Origin: Paraburkholderia panacisoli
GTDB taxonomy: Bacteria > Pseudomonadota > Gammaproteobacteria > Burkholderiales > Burkholderiaceae
Assembly (NCBI RefSeq): GCF_008369935.1
Contig: NZ_VTUZ01000005.1
Span: 310,001-374,000 of the forward strand
Length of the DNA stretch: 64,000 nt
Direction: 5' to 3'
The translations under genes were made by a program, and so were the position numbers. The notes under the pieces are model-generated. The model saw nothing but the letters and a program-made list of their open reading frames with translations, did not search any database and was not told the origin of the DNA. Shown one piece after another: positions 1 to 8,827 of this stretch (the stretch's first letter is position 1; the number at the start of each line of letters is the position of its first letter).

Positions 1-152
1 AGTCATGGCTACGTGACCAGTGCGCAAAACTTAAGCGGTCGCGCACTCGGAGACAACCTATCAATTCAACCCGTTCGACGAAATCGAACCGGCGTACCCT
101 TCCGCCCGCGAACGTCAGGCACAGGCAGGCCCTTCGAAGCGCCCTCCGCGCC

Positions 153-455
153 ATGCTTCTGGATGAGGGATACCCCGTCACCGTCACTGCCGCTGAGCTG
201 GGAGCGCGAGCGCAACTTGGTTTCTGCATTACAAACAACACATTGAATTCCGATCCGAATTTGCTGGCTGAGGTACGGCAGGCGAGACGCGAACTGCCGT
301 CGCGCCGCATTATGTGGGCAGTACGCCAACTCCAATCGCGGCAGGCTCCGATAAGCGTCGCAGCGGTTGCCACGTGTGCGCGTCTAAGTCGCCACAAATC
401 CTCCTCTGAACTGATCAGACACCTTCTCGGTGACCTGGTTGAGCGACGGAACTAG
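153..455 (+). pseudogene. possible remnant of an accessory gene, 100 aa, unrecognised
   Basis: An open frame of 100 residues whose second half (about residues 38-98) looks like real protein: an arginine-rich helical stretch reading AEVRQARRELPSRR, then a Cys/Arg-rich helix-turn-like segment ending VERRN. The first 30 residues look less protein-like. I saw no ribosome binding site. It lies upstream of a recombinase on the same strand and could be the C-terminal debris of a transposon-linked protein. I do not recognise the family. A chance frame in GC-rich DNA remains possible. Confidence 0.25.
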
Positions 456-813
456 CCGGCTGAATCGCGGGCTCGCTCAAGGACCTTGCGTCGGACTCGA
501 TCACCACAGGGCTGGTATCCGAGTTCGTCACGAGAAAGCCGCTTTCCAATATTGCGCGTGCCGGCTCAGTACGGGAATGAAGCAACGGGCCGCCCGTTGA
601 TGCCGACAGCGCGGTCGGAGCGACTGCCACCTCTCCGCGTGTGTCAGAAGCTGGCAGTTGCTCTGGATGTTCCTTGCAGCACCACCCTCCCCCCGAAGCT
701 CGCGCGAGAACCGAATCCTATTGAAACGCAATGCCCGCGCCCGATGAGCGGATGCGGTGTTTGCGATAAATACCCTTATCGCAAATGCGTTCTACGCGAC
801 CTAAACTCTTTCC
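456..813. other. intergenic stretch, no gene seen
   Basis: About 360 bases with only overlapping GC-rich frames in several phases and no ribosome binding site linked to any of them. The last 80 bases are more AT-rich and probably hold the promoter of the recombinase gene that follows. I see no tRNA or obvious attachment repeat. Confidence 0.4.
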
Positions 814-2601
814 ATGCAAAACGCCCCTGTCCCGCTCTACGGGCCGGGGAACGGACCTTCCGGTGGAATGCCCGCTGCCCTGCCCGGCCTCCCCAGCCTG
901 GCTTCGCTGGCCGCGCTGCGCGCTTGGCACGAAGGCCTCACCGCGCGCGAGGCCGTCACACGCTACCTCGCCCATGCCCGCGCCGACGGCCAGTCCTCCC
1001 GGGGCGTGATCGCGCGCATCCGCCGGCAGCTCATTGCCTGCGCCACTGCGCGCCAGCGGGACGACCTGGTACACTTATTTACCGGGTCGGCCGACGGCCG
1101 CATGGCGTGCGCCGCGCAGGTCGTAACTGCGCTCGATGCACTGCGTACCACCCCCATTCCCATACCGCAACCGGCCGATGCACTCGCCCGGTGGCTCACC
1201 CCGCGCACCGCCCGCGCGCTTGCCGCCACAGGCCTCTCCACCCTCGCGGAACTCATGCTGTTCATGCGGCGGCGGCGGCGCTGGTGGTACCCGGTACCGG
1301 GACTCGGCACCACCGGCGCGCACGCCGTCGAAGCGTTCCTCGCTGCCCACCCGGAACTCACCGCGCGTGCGGCCCACGTCGTCGCCCGCAGCCGGGCTGA
1401 AGGACAACTGCTTTCAGCCTGGCCCCTCATGTCGCTACCCATCTTGCTGCCCGCAACGCTGGACGGATCGCAGGGGCGCTTCCGGGGGCCACGCGAAACT
1501 TGCGGTCTCGCCGCGACCAACGACGTCGAGGCGATCGGGGCGTGGCTGGCGCTGCGCGAGGCGCCGCACACCGCGCGCGCCTACCGGCGAGAATCGGAGC
1601 GGCTGCTGCTGTGGGCCATCGTCGAGCGCCGGCAGCCGCTCTCGTCGCTGACCACCGAGGATGCGATTGCCTTTCGTGCGTTCCTTCGGCACCCCGTGCC
1701 GGCCGCGCGCTGGACCGGGCCGCCATGCGCTCGCTCCTCGCCCGCCTGGCGCCCGTTCGTCCGCAGGCTGACGGCGCGCTCCGTGGCTTATGCGTTGGCC
1801 GTGCTGCGGGCGCTCTTTGCATGGCTGGTTGACCAGCACTACGTTGTGCTGAACCCGTTTGCGGGCATGACGGTGCGCGGCGGCGCCCCGCGCACGCCGT
1901 TCGATGCGGGACGATCACTCACCGGACGCGAATGGACGACCATGCGCGCCCTCGCCGGACGGGTGGAACGCCATGGCTGGACGGCGTCGGCGGCGCAGCG
2001 CCTGCGCTTCGTGCTGGATTTCGGCTATGCGACCGGCCTTCGCGCGCACGAGTTCGTGGCCGCGACGCTCGGCGACATCCAGGTGGACCCGCGCGGCGCG
2101 TGGTGGCTTGCGGTGACTGGCAAGGGCACGAAGCCGGGACGTGTGGCGCTGCCGCCGCTCGCACGCGACGCCCTGCGGCACTACCTCAAGTCACGGGGCC
2201 TGCCGGTCACGCGAGCCAGGTGGGCGCCGTCCACACCGCTGCTGGGTGCGCTCGATACGCGTCACGACGCTGGCCGGCATGGCACACACGACGAGCTGGG
2301 TGAGACCGGTATCAGCGCGGCGCGGCTGCGGCAGGTGGTGGGGGAATTTTTTGAGGAGGCGGCGGACCATGTGGCGGCACGCAATCCGGCCCTGGCCGCG
2401 AAGCTGCGGCACGCGAGCCCCCACTGGCTGCGCCATACGCACGCTTCACATGCGCTGAACCAAGGTGTTGAGTTGATCGCGGTACGTGACAACCTGCGAC
2501 ATGCGTCCATCGCGACGACCTCAACGTATCTCCACGGCGAAGATGCGCGGCGGGCACGTCAGTTTGGCACCGCATTCGGTCGAACTGTAGCCCGCGGATA
2601 G
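814..2601 (+). CDS. large tyrosine recombinase/integrase (DUF3701-type N-terminal region)
   Basis: A 595-residue site-specific recombinase acting on DNA by the tyrosine strand-exchange mechanism. The C-terminal catalytic domain (about residues 370-590) shows the expected residues: Arg410 in TGLRAHE, a lysine in the TGKGTKPGR beta hairpin, the HWLRH box with His537 and Arg540, and the nucleophile Tyr572 in STYLHG. A central SAM-like DNA-binding domain covers roughly residues 235-345. The first 230 residues resemble the DUF3701-type extension found on burkholderial integrases of this size. The gene stands alone, with no tRNA, excisionase or phage genes beside it, so it is either a solitary element or the remnant of an island. 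The start is the first ATG after an AT-rich leader; no strong ribosome binding site supports it. Confidence 0.85.
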   Translation: MQNAPVPLYGPGNGPSGGMPAALPGLPSLASLAALRAWHEGLTAREAVTRYLAHARADGQSSRGVIARIRRQLIACATARQRDDLVHLFTGSADGRMACAAQVVTALDALRTTPIPIPQPADALARWLTPRTARALAATGLSTLAELMLFMRRRRRWWYPVPGLGTTGAHAVEAFLAAHPELTARAAHVVARSRAEGQLLSAWPLMSLPILLPATLDGSQGRFRGPRETCGLAATNDVEAIGAWLALREAPHTARAYRRESERLLLWAIVERRQPLSSLTTEDAIAFRAFLRHPVPAARWTGPPCARSSPAWRPFVRRLTARSVAYALAVLRALFAWLVDQHYVVLNPFAGMTVRGGAPRTPFDAGRSLTGREWTTMRALAGRVERHGWTASAAQRLRFVLDFGYATGLRAHEFVAATLGDIQVDPRGAWWLAVTGKGTKPGRVALPPLARDALRHYLKSRGLPVTRARWAPSTPLLGALDTRHDAGRHGTHDELGETGISAARLRQVVGEFFEEAADHVAARNPALAAKLRHASPHWLRHTHASHALNQGVELIAVRDNLRHASIATTSTYLHGEDARRARQFGTAFGRTVARG

Positions 2602-2909
2602 CACTCGCCAGCAGCGCAACCGTTTTTGCTTTGCGATCTCGACCCGAAGCGGCCACCGGACGTGCGAAGTGGAAGCGGCTGATGGTTAACCGGAAGCGGC
2701 CTTTCGTACCCGTTCCGATAGTTCGGCATTCTTAGGCAATGCTCCACAAGCGAATGGCGCGTGGTGATGGTCGCCCCGGCGTCCTGACGCCGCTTTTCAC
2801 CCGCGCTAGTAAGCCACTTTAAACCGAATAGCAAAAATTCTGTAAACCACTATTCTTTATGCGGGATGGCCAGCGGTTGAGAGGTATTCGAGCAGAAGGA
2901 GTCAATAAA
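2602..2909. other. intergenic spacer
   Basis: No coding signal. The last 80 bases become AT-rich and probably contain the promoter of the DUF2092 gene. GAAGGAG at about 2895-2901 is that gene's ribosome binding site. Confidence 0.4.
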
Positions 2910-3764
2910 TTGATCACTAACATATTGCGCCGCGCGTCCAGGGCTATTTGGGTATCGGTCTTACTGCTGACCACCGCTCCTCACGCCTACTCTGCCTCCG
3001 AGCAGAAAGAACCACCGGTCCGTGCCGGGCGAGCTGAGCCCGAAACCGCCTCACAAGCCCAGGCTCGGGCGATTCTGATGAAAATGGCGGAGTTCCTTGG
3101 CGGGACGCCGAGCTTTCGTGTCGGTGTGCGCAGCGGGTACGACGCCGTGCAGCCGTCCGGGCAGAAAATCGAATTCGGCGAATACCGCACCGTTACGTTG
3201 AGCCGGCCCGATCGCATGCGCGTGGAAAGCGAGCGCAGCGATGGCGCAAAAACGCTCGTTGTGCTCACCGGGAAAGAGATCGTTCTGATCGATCTCGCCA
3301 GCAAAGTCTATGCGACGGCGCCGCAACCTGGCACTCTGGACGAGAGCATCGTGTATTTCGTCAAGGATCTCGGCATGCGCCTGCCGCTCGCGGCGCTCCT
3401 GTTGAACTCGCTGCCTGAAGAATTGCAAGCCCGGGTACGGTCGGTGGACTATGTGGAGAAGACGAGTATCTACGGCACCGCGTCCTATCATCTAGCCGCG
3501 CGTACCGACACGGTGGATTTTCAGGTGTGGATAGCAGATGGCGACAAGCCTCTGCTGCAGCGGATCGTACTGACTTACAAAAAGGCGGTGGGCCAGCCTC
3601 AGTTCTGGGCGGAATTTGTCGACTGGAATCTTGCGCCCCAGCTTAACGATGAGACATTCTCGGCACTCATTCCCGATGGCCTGCAAAAAGTCGCGTTTGC
3701 GGCGCAGCTTCCGCGTGCGTCGCCCACGGCTCGCCAGTCGTCTGCGAAGAAGGGAGCCAAATGA
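2910..3764 (+). CDS. exported DUF2092 family protein
   Basis: A periplasmic protein of about 284 residues. I place the start at a TTG (2910) because a strong GAAGGAG site sits 8 bases before it. The in-frame ATG 51 bases upstream has no such site and would put a charged tail before the signal peptide. From the TTG the N-terminus is a clean signal peptide: a basic start, a hydrophobic core WVSVLLLTTAP and cleavage near AYSA. The mature part has the DUF2092 pattern: predicted beta-strands, a segment RTVTLSRPDRMRVES, then WAEFVDWN and a C-terminal FSALIPDG. The fold resembles LolA/LolB-type lipoprotein carriers, but the function is unknown. It overlaps the next gene by 4 bases (ATGA), so the two are translated together. 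Confidence 0.8.
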   Translation: MITNILRRASRAIWVSVLLLTTAPHAYSASEQKEPPVRAGRAEPETASQAQARAILMKMAEFLGGTPSFRVGVRSGYDAVQPSGQKIEFGEYRTVTLSRPDRMRVESERSDGAKTLVVLTGKEIVLIDLASKVYATAPQPGTLDESIVYFVKDLGMRLPLAALLLNSLPEELQARVRSVDYVEKTSIYGTASYHLAARTDTVDFQVWIADGDKPLLQRIVLTYKKAVGQPQFWAEFVDWNLAPQLNDETFSALIPDGLQKVAFAAQLPRASPTARQSSAKKGAK

Positions 3765-4633
3765 TGAAAACAGGATCATGGGATCGTGCCGTCACGGCAC
3801 TTGTCGCCGCAGTATTTGCGCTGGGCTTGATGAATCAGGCGGAGGCACGAGGCGAGAGAGGCGGTGGTGCTCGTGGTGGTGGCGGCGATGGTGGCTTTTC
3901 CCGTGGCGGGGCGGCGTCGTCTGGAGGGTTGTCATCCGGCGGCACAACCGCAGCGCAAGGAGGCGCGAAGCGCGGTGGCGGCCAACAAGCGGCGGCCCAA
4001 CAAACTCAGGCCTCGCGCCAAGCCACCGCAACTTCAACTTCAAGTGCGAATCAGAGTGCGCGCCAGAGTTCGGCGAGTTCGAGGCAGGCAACTTCCAGTC
4101 AAAATCAGGCTAACCGCCAGAGTTCGGCGAGTTCGATGCAGGCAACCTCCAGCCAAAATCAGGCCAACCGCCAGCAGAGCACGAGCGAGAACCAGGCGCA
4201 GCGCCAGGCTACGTCGAGCCAGAATCAGAACGCACGACAGACCGCGGCGGCTCAAACGACCAGCCAAAACCAGAGTACGCGTCAATCCACCGCTAAGGAG
4301 ATGCAAAACACGCGCGCTACGAACGTGACCAACGTGCAGAACAACTACTCGGGCGGTTGCTACGACTGCAACTCGGATTGGGACGGCGGCTCTGCGGCGG
4401 CCGGATTTGTGGCCGGGGCAATGGTGGTCGGTGCGGCCGCTGCCGCAACCACACCGCCACCCGCAACCACCACCGTCGTCGCTGCGCCTGCGCCTGTCGC
4501 GCCGCCGTGCAACGTCGCCCCCATCGCCGTTAAGGACGTGCCGTACTATAAGTGTGGCGCGACTTGGTACGCGACGGGATATGGGAGCGGCGGCGTGGTG
4601 TACACGCAAGTTCCACCACCGCCCGGATACTGA
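3761..4633 (+). CDS. exported low-complexity Gln/Ser/Asn repeat protein
   Basis: A 290-residue protein with a signal peptide ending near AEA at residue 28, a Gly-rich segment (30-75), and a long Gln/Ser/Asn/Arg tract (80-190) with units such as SSQNQANRQ. A hydrophobic Ala/Gly segment follows (about 213-235), then a Pro/Thr linker and a compact C-terminal domain with two cysteines and aromatic residues (YYKCGATWY...VPPPPGY). The domain order suggests a secreted or cell-envelope protein anchored at its C-terminal part. Its start overlaps the stop of the DUF2092 gene, so the pair probably act together, for example in the envelope. The tract contains a tandem 54-bp DNA duplication. I know no function for this family. 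Confidence 0.75.
   Translation: MMKTGSWDRAVTALVAAVFALGLMNQAEARGERGGGARGGGGDGGFSRGGAASSGGLSSGGTTAAQGGAKRGGGQQAAAQQTQASRQATATSTSSANQSARQSSASSRQATSSQNQANRQSSASSMQATSSQNQANRQQSTSENQAQRQATSSQNQNARQTAAAQTTSQNQSTRQSTAKEMQNTRATNVTNVQNNYSGGCYDCNSDWDGGSAAAGFVAGAMVVGAAAAATTPPPATTTVVAAPAPVAPPCNVAPIAVKDVPYYKCGATWYATGYGSGGVVYTQVPPPPGY
4061..4168 (+). repeat. two tandem 54-bp coding repeats
   Basis: Two adjacent 54-base units (4061-4114 and 4115-4168) differ at only a few positions and encode two near-identical 18-residue blocks (RQSSASS[R/M]QATSSQNQAN). The unit is a whole number of codons, so copy number can change without breaking the reading frame. Confidence 0.85.
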
Positions 4634-4869
4634 TCGCGGTAGCGGCACGACCCGGAGATTGACCGTTAGCCGGGACGGAGCCGACGTTCGAATGTCAGCA
4701 CGAAAGCATGGGACAGTGACTGCTTATGGCCCAGACTGTGTCAAAACGGCTAGCCACTGGGAATTGACGAAACCTGTCTCGGTGGAGGTCGCGGCTTTTC
4801 GATTGCGGCAACCCGCACGTCAGATCACAGCCGGACACATCGCAAAGGCTCAACGACCCCGTACGGGTC

Positions 4870-5600
4870 TCACGCCCGCATCGCCGTCATAACCGCTTCT
4901 AAACCGAGTAGCTTGATCACCCGCTTCATGTTGTACGCCAGCACGTGCAAGCTCATCTCCGTGCTCACCCGCCCGATGGTCCGTGTCAGGAAACGAGTGG
5001 CGCCCATCCATGCCTTGATCGTGCCGAACGGGTGCTCGACAGTCTGTCGCCGGATGCGCATCATCTCAGGGGCATGATCAAGTCGCGCCTGCATCTCATC
5101 AAGAACAGCTTCGTGTTCCCAGCGTGTCACGCGACATTGGGGACTTGGTGTGCAGTCCCCTTTTAGCGAACATTGCTGGCAATTTGAACTCCAGTAATAC
5201 TGATCTTCAGGCCGCCCTCAACGGTCGAGTATCGCCAGATGAGCCGCTCGCCTGCCTGGCACCGATATTCATTCGTCTTTGCGTCGTAAATGAAGTCTTC
5301 CTTGCCGAAGCGGCCATGAGCCGTTGCGCTCGATGTCACCGTCTTCGGAACGAACACGCTTATTCCAGCCTCATGGCATGCGAGCATCTCCCTCGCTCTT
5401 GTAGTAGCCGCGATCCGCAACGACGGTGAGCTCGTCGACGGCCATCTCTGTACGGGCAAGCTTCGCCATCGACGTCAACTATCACGATCAATGCCATCAT
5501 TGGTAACGACGTGCGCGACGATCAGATGGTGCTTCGTGTCAACCGCCGTCTGGACGTTGTAGCCGACGACCGTTAGCTTGTCGGCTCTCTTCCTGGGGCC
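4870..5600 (-). pseudogene. remnant of an IS1182-type DDE transposase
   Basis: Read on the minus strand, pieces of one transposase appear in order but in different frames. First comes KLTVVGYNVQTAVDTKHHL (about 5575-5520). Then VDELTVVADRGYYKSE follows with its catalytic Asp, then SVFVPKTVTSSATAHGRFGK...YRCQAGERL (to 5200), and finally the C-terminus TVEHPFGTIKAWMG...LAYNMKRVIKLLG ending at 4870. Frameshifts near 5490, 5400 and 5160 and loss of the N-terminal half make it non-functional. It abuts the end of the MscS remnant at about 5600-5650, so it probably marks one edge of the deletion that shaped this region. Confidence 0.85.
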
Positions 5601-7119
5601 CCATCGTCAGCCTGCGACCATGCGTTGGGTCCGTTCGCCGGGGTGTGAAGCCGCATGTGTGGTACCGGAATCTCAACCCCGCCTGATCCATCTTGCGCTT
5701 GAGACGGGCGTTAAAAGCGCGCGCCACGCTCCACTGCTGCAGCGGCCGCGTCTTGATCTGCCCTTTCACAACCATCCAGTTAGCCTCAAAACGGTCGAGC
5801 CCCCACACTTCGACGGGCGCGAGTATTTCCTTGTGCAGGCGATAATCTTCCTGCAGATCGGCGCCCACTTCCACAATCATGCGCGTGACGTCATCGAGTT
5901 CGACGGCGAACGGCACCCGTACCTCGAACACCGCGTTGGCGAAGTCGCGCGACAGGTTCTTCACGGTCTTGATCTGCGAGAAGGGAATGGTGTGAACCGC
6001 GCCTTGTCCATCACGTAACCGGACCGTGCGGATCGTCAGGTCCATGACGGTGCCGGCATGGCTGCCGTCAATCTCAATCCAGTCACCGACAGAGATCGTC
6101 TCCTCGACAATGATGAAGAGCCCCGTGATCAGGTCGGTGACGAGCGCCTTCGCACCGAAGCCGACTGCAAGACCGATCACACCCGCACCCGCAAGGAGAG
6201 GTGTCAGATTGACGCCCAGACTGGCGGCGGCGACGATGGCGGCGAGGGTCGCAACCGTCACGAAAACTGCGTTGCGCACGAGTGGCAACATCGTGCGTGC
6301 GCGCACGCTGGGATCGAGTGCCCTGTTGCGCGAACTGCTCGGCCCCAGCGCGTTGAGAATTGCGGTGTCGCAAAGTACCCAGATGAACCAGGCGCCGAAG
6401 ACCGTCGCGATGACTGTAACCAGCGCATGCTTGAAACTGGGTGTCATCGCACCGTGCTTGATCATCCGTGCGATCGGACCGCTCCACAGTTCCAGTTCGA
6501 ATTGAATGAACGCCAGCCACATCACGAGGACGACCAGCGTGCTGGCGAAGCGCAAGAGTCGCATCAGGTGCGGCGCGCGCCGGTGTGCGCGCGTGTCTCT
6601 TCGACGCGTCACGTGCAGCAGCAGCGCCGACACAAACAGAGTGAGCACGAGTAACAGCGCGCTGACAAGCGACGGCCGCAATACGTTCTCTTCCGAACCG
6701 CGCGCATCGATGATCGCAACGACCGAGGCGATCGCGATTAAGAGGATCGGGATGTGCCACAGCGATGCGAGGATATCGAGCGCCTCAGTGGCGAGTTTGT
6801 GATCACTCCTTCGGGCATACGGGCGATTGCGTATCAGATGGGTGACGGGCCGGCGGTAGGCGAGTGCGAAATAACCGATCATGACGGCAGCCGCCACGTT
6901 TGCGGATGCCGACACGAGCCCGGCGAGATTCACGCCGAGCAGGCCTGTAACGTTCGGGTTGGCCGTCGCGTCGCCTAGCGCGCCACATGCACCAATCGCG
7001 AAAAGCGGCCAGCGGCTTTGCGCGAGCAACTGATGTACGGCGACACGCCGGTGTGCCGTGTTGAACGCCGAGAACACGATCAGGCAGATCGCCGAGAAGA
7101 GCGAACCCGCGACTATCGC
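5539..7119 (-). pseudogene. MscS-family mechanosensitive channel, N-terminally truncated and fused
   Basis: The C-terminal 525 residues of an 816-residue open frame are an MscS-type channel. Several membrane helices are followed by the pore helix and beta domain: AGAGVIGLAVGFGAKALVTD, then LFIIVEETISVGDWIEI, AGTVMDLTIRTVRLRD and TIPFSQIKTVKNLSRD. The native N-terminus is missing; the frame runs in from a group II intron reverse transcriptase at about 7120. The last 40 residues after FRYHT (about 5650) look foreign and run into IS1182 remnant DNA, so the C-terminus has probably been replaced too. The beta domain itself is intact, but without its start the channel can only be made as the chimera, if at all. 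Confidence 0.85.
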
Positions 7120-7989
7120 CATGATCTCGCGCAGTTTCAGCAACGCCTCTTCGGCCTTGCCGCTCTTGCACAGGATCACGAGATCGTCCGCGTAGGTCAC
7201 AATGCGACTGCCAAGACTGCGCTGAAGTCCGAGCTTCTTCCACGCCAACACAAACCGGCGCATGTACACATTCGCCAGCAGTGGTGAAATGGGTGAACCT
7301 TGCGGAATGCCGCGCTTGCTGTCTTTAGCTTCGGTCGTACGCTTCTTCCTGCCTCGGTTATCGGTTTCTTCTACGGAACATTCCAGCCACATCCTGATCA
7401 GATGCAGCACACGCCGATCAACGATGCGTCGCGCGAGCGACAACATCAAATCGGCGTGCGGAATACTTCCAAAGTAGTCCGCGAGATCGGCGTCAACAAC
7501 GTCCGTGTGCCCTCGATGCAACCGTTCCTCCACCTCGATCACCGCCTGCTGGGCGTTTCGCCCCGGGCGGTAAGCGTACTGCTCTGGCGGAAGGTCCGCT
7601 TCGAAGATCGGTTCGAGCACCAGCATCGCTGCTGTCATGCACACCCGATCCCGCAAGGTCGAGATGCCCAGTGGTCTCAGCTTGCCATTGGCTTTCGGGA
7701 TAAACACTCTTCTGATAGGGTCCGGCCGGTAACTCTCCTGCCTGAGCGCAAGCGCCAGTTCACCGAGCCACTTCTGCACCCCGTACGCTTCGACCTCCGC
7801 GAAGTCTTGCCGGTCGACACCCGGCGCGCCCCTGTTCGAGCGACACTGGGCATACGCATGCGCCAGCACATCCTCGCGATAGATTTTGTCGTACAGCGCG
7901 TAGAAGCGATACCCGGCTTCAGCCTTCGCTTTCGCGTGTAACGCCATCTGCAGCTTCTGAACACTAATCGGAGTTGATAGGTTGCCCAA
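7120..7989 (-). pseudogene. group II intron reverse transcriptase/maturase, 3'-truncated
   Basis: The first 290 residues of the fused frame are a LtrA-type intron-encoded protein. Visible reverse transcriptase blocks are RVFIPKANGKLRPLGIST (about 94-111), EQYAYRPGRNAQQAV, VVDADLADYFGSI (catalytic Asp about 168), GIPQGSPISPLLANVYM (228-243) and the active-site YADD (266-269). The family is normally about 420-600 residues with a thumb/maturase X domain and often an HNH domain. Here it stops at LKLREIM and continues directly into MscS. The palm motifs are intact but the maturase domain is gone, so self-splicing help and mobility should be lost. Confidence 0.9.
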
Positions 7990-8485
7990 TCTCCAGGTCC
8001 CTCACCACGTATTGCGTCTGTCTTGAACTGAGGCCCCTTTCCTCCACCGGCATTACCCGGCTTCATCGGTACTACGGGCCTCTCCGCCATCCCAAGGCGC
8101 CCGGCCTGTCCCTCACGGGCATCCGGTTGATCATCCCTGACCACGCCAAGGGACTTCCCGTGTTGCGTGCGCTTCCCTTGTGTACATGCTGTCGCCACTA
8201 CCCCGGCGCAGCGACTGGGCGTCCTGCCTGCTCGTTCACCCAGCCGTATCAGCCTTCCCCGATATGGCAGTCAGGTCGGCCTGCGCATCGTCGTTTTCGA
8301 GGCTTGCTCGGCGTTCACTCGCGTTACGGCCTGCACACTCGCGCTGTCACCGTATTTCGTGACACGCTTCACCGAAGGCTTCAACCGCTTCGTTACCTCC
8401 ACGGTTGCTCCGGTTGCTTCCGGCCGGAGCAGTTGCCGGGTGGGGATTACACCCACTGGGAAAGCGCCGCCTTTGCACGGCGCAC
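7990..8485 (-). mobile_element. group II intron 5' RNA (domains I to IV), intron truncated at its 3' end
   Basis: On the minus strand the intron begins with GTGCG (8485-8481), the usual group II 5' end, directly after the potassium-channel exon. About 500 structured GC-rich bases precede the intron-encoded reverse transcriptase, as expected for domains I-III and the start of IV. The 3' part (domains V and VI and the 3' splice site) is absent because the element is cut within its ORF at about 7120. Open frames on the opposite strand here (for example 8167-8502) are a known artefact of this RNA region. Confidence 0.75.
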
Positions 8486-8752
8486 GCCAAACGTCGACGT
8501 AGGGACCACGTCGCCGTACCCGATGGTCAGCGCCGTGATTGCGCAGAAGTAGATGGTTTCCCCCATCGGCGAAGGCGTTCGTTTCACCGTCTCCACTGGG
8601 TCCCCCATGTAGTACATGGCGAATGTCAGCAGCAGGAACAGCAGCAGAAGGCCCGCAAGGATCGCGCGCAGGTACCAAAGCGTTCTGCCTGATTCCCGCA
8701 ATATGTCACGTGCTCGCACGCGGACAACCGCGTTGCTTGTTGCATTTCCCAT
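8486..8752 (-). pseudogene. K+ channel gene, 5' exon interrupted by the group II intron
   Basis: Eighty-nine codons of a small two-TM potassium channel (Ion_trans_2 type). There is one membrane helix (LRAILAGLLLLFLLLTFAMY), a pore helix and an intact selectivity filter TIGYGD followed by VVPTSTFG, where the coding sequence meets the intron 5' end. The second helix is missing. The start ATG (8752) has a perfect AAGGAGGT site (8768-8761) 8 bases upstream. It lies 75 bases after the DUF2955 permease gene and was probably the last gene of that operon. Without the second exon the product cannot form a channel. Confidence 0.85.
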
Positions 8753-8827
8753 TGCAATGTACCTCCTTGATCGTGCTCGCAGGAACGCCAATGTGTGCGC
8801 TGGGCAGAGGTACGGGTGCGCGCAGCG

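Noticed and set aside
486..1400. 304-codon frame overlapping the recombinase start
   Set aside because: Arg/Pro/His-rich and out of phase with the recombinase, which has proper catalytic motifs.
4061..4168. Possible CRISPR-like repeats
   Set aside because: The 54-bp units are in-frame coding repeats without spacers.
8167..8502. 111-codon frame FPCVHAVATTPAQRLGV...
   Set aside because: Similar frames are often annotated in bacterial genomes, but this is the antisense of the group II intron RNA 5' region, not a gene.
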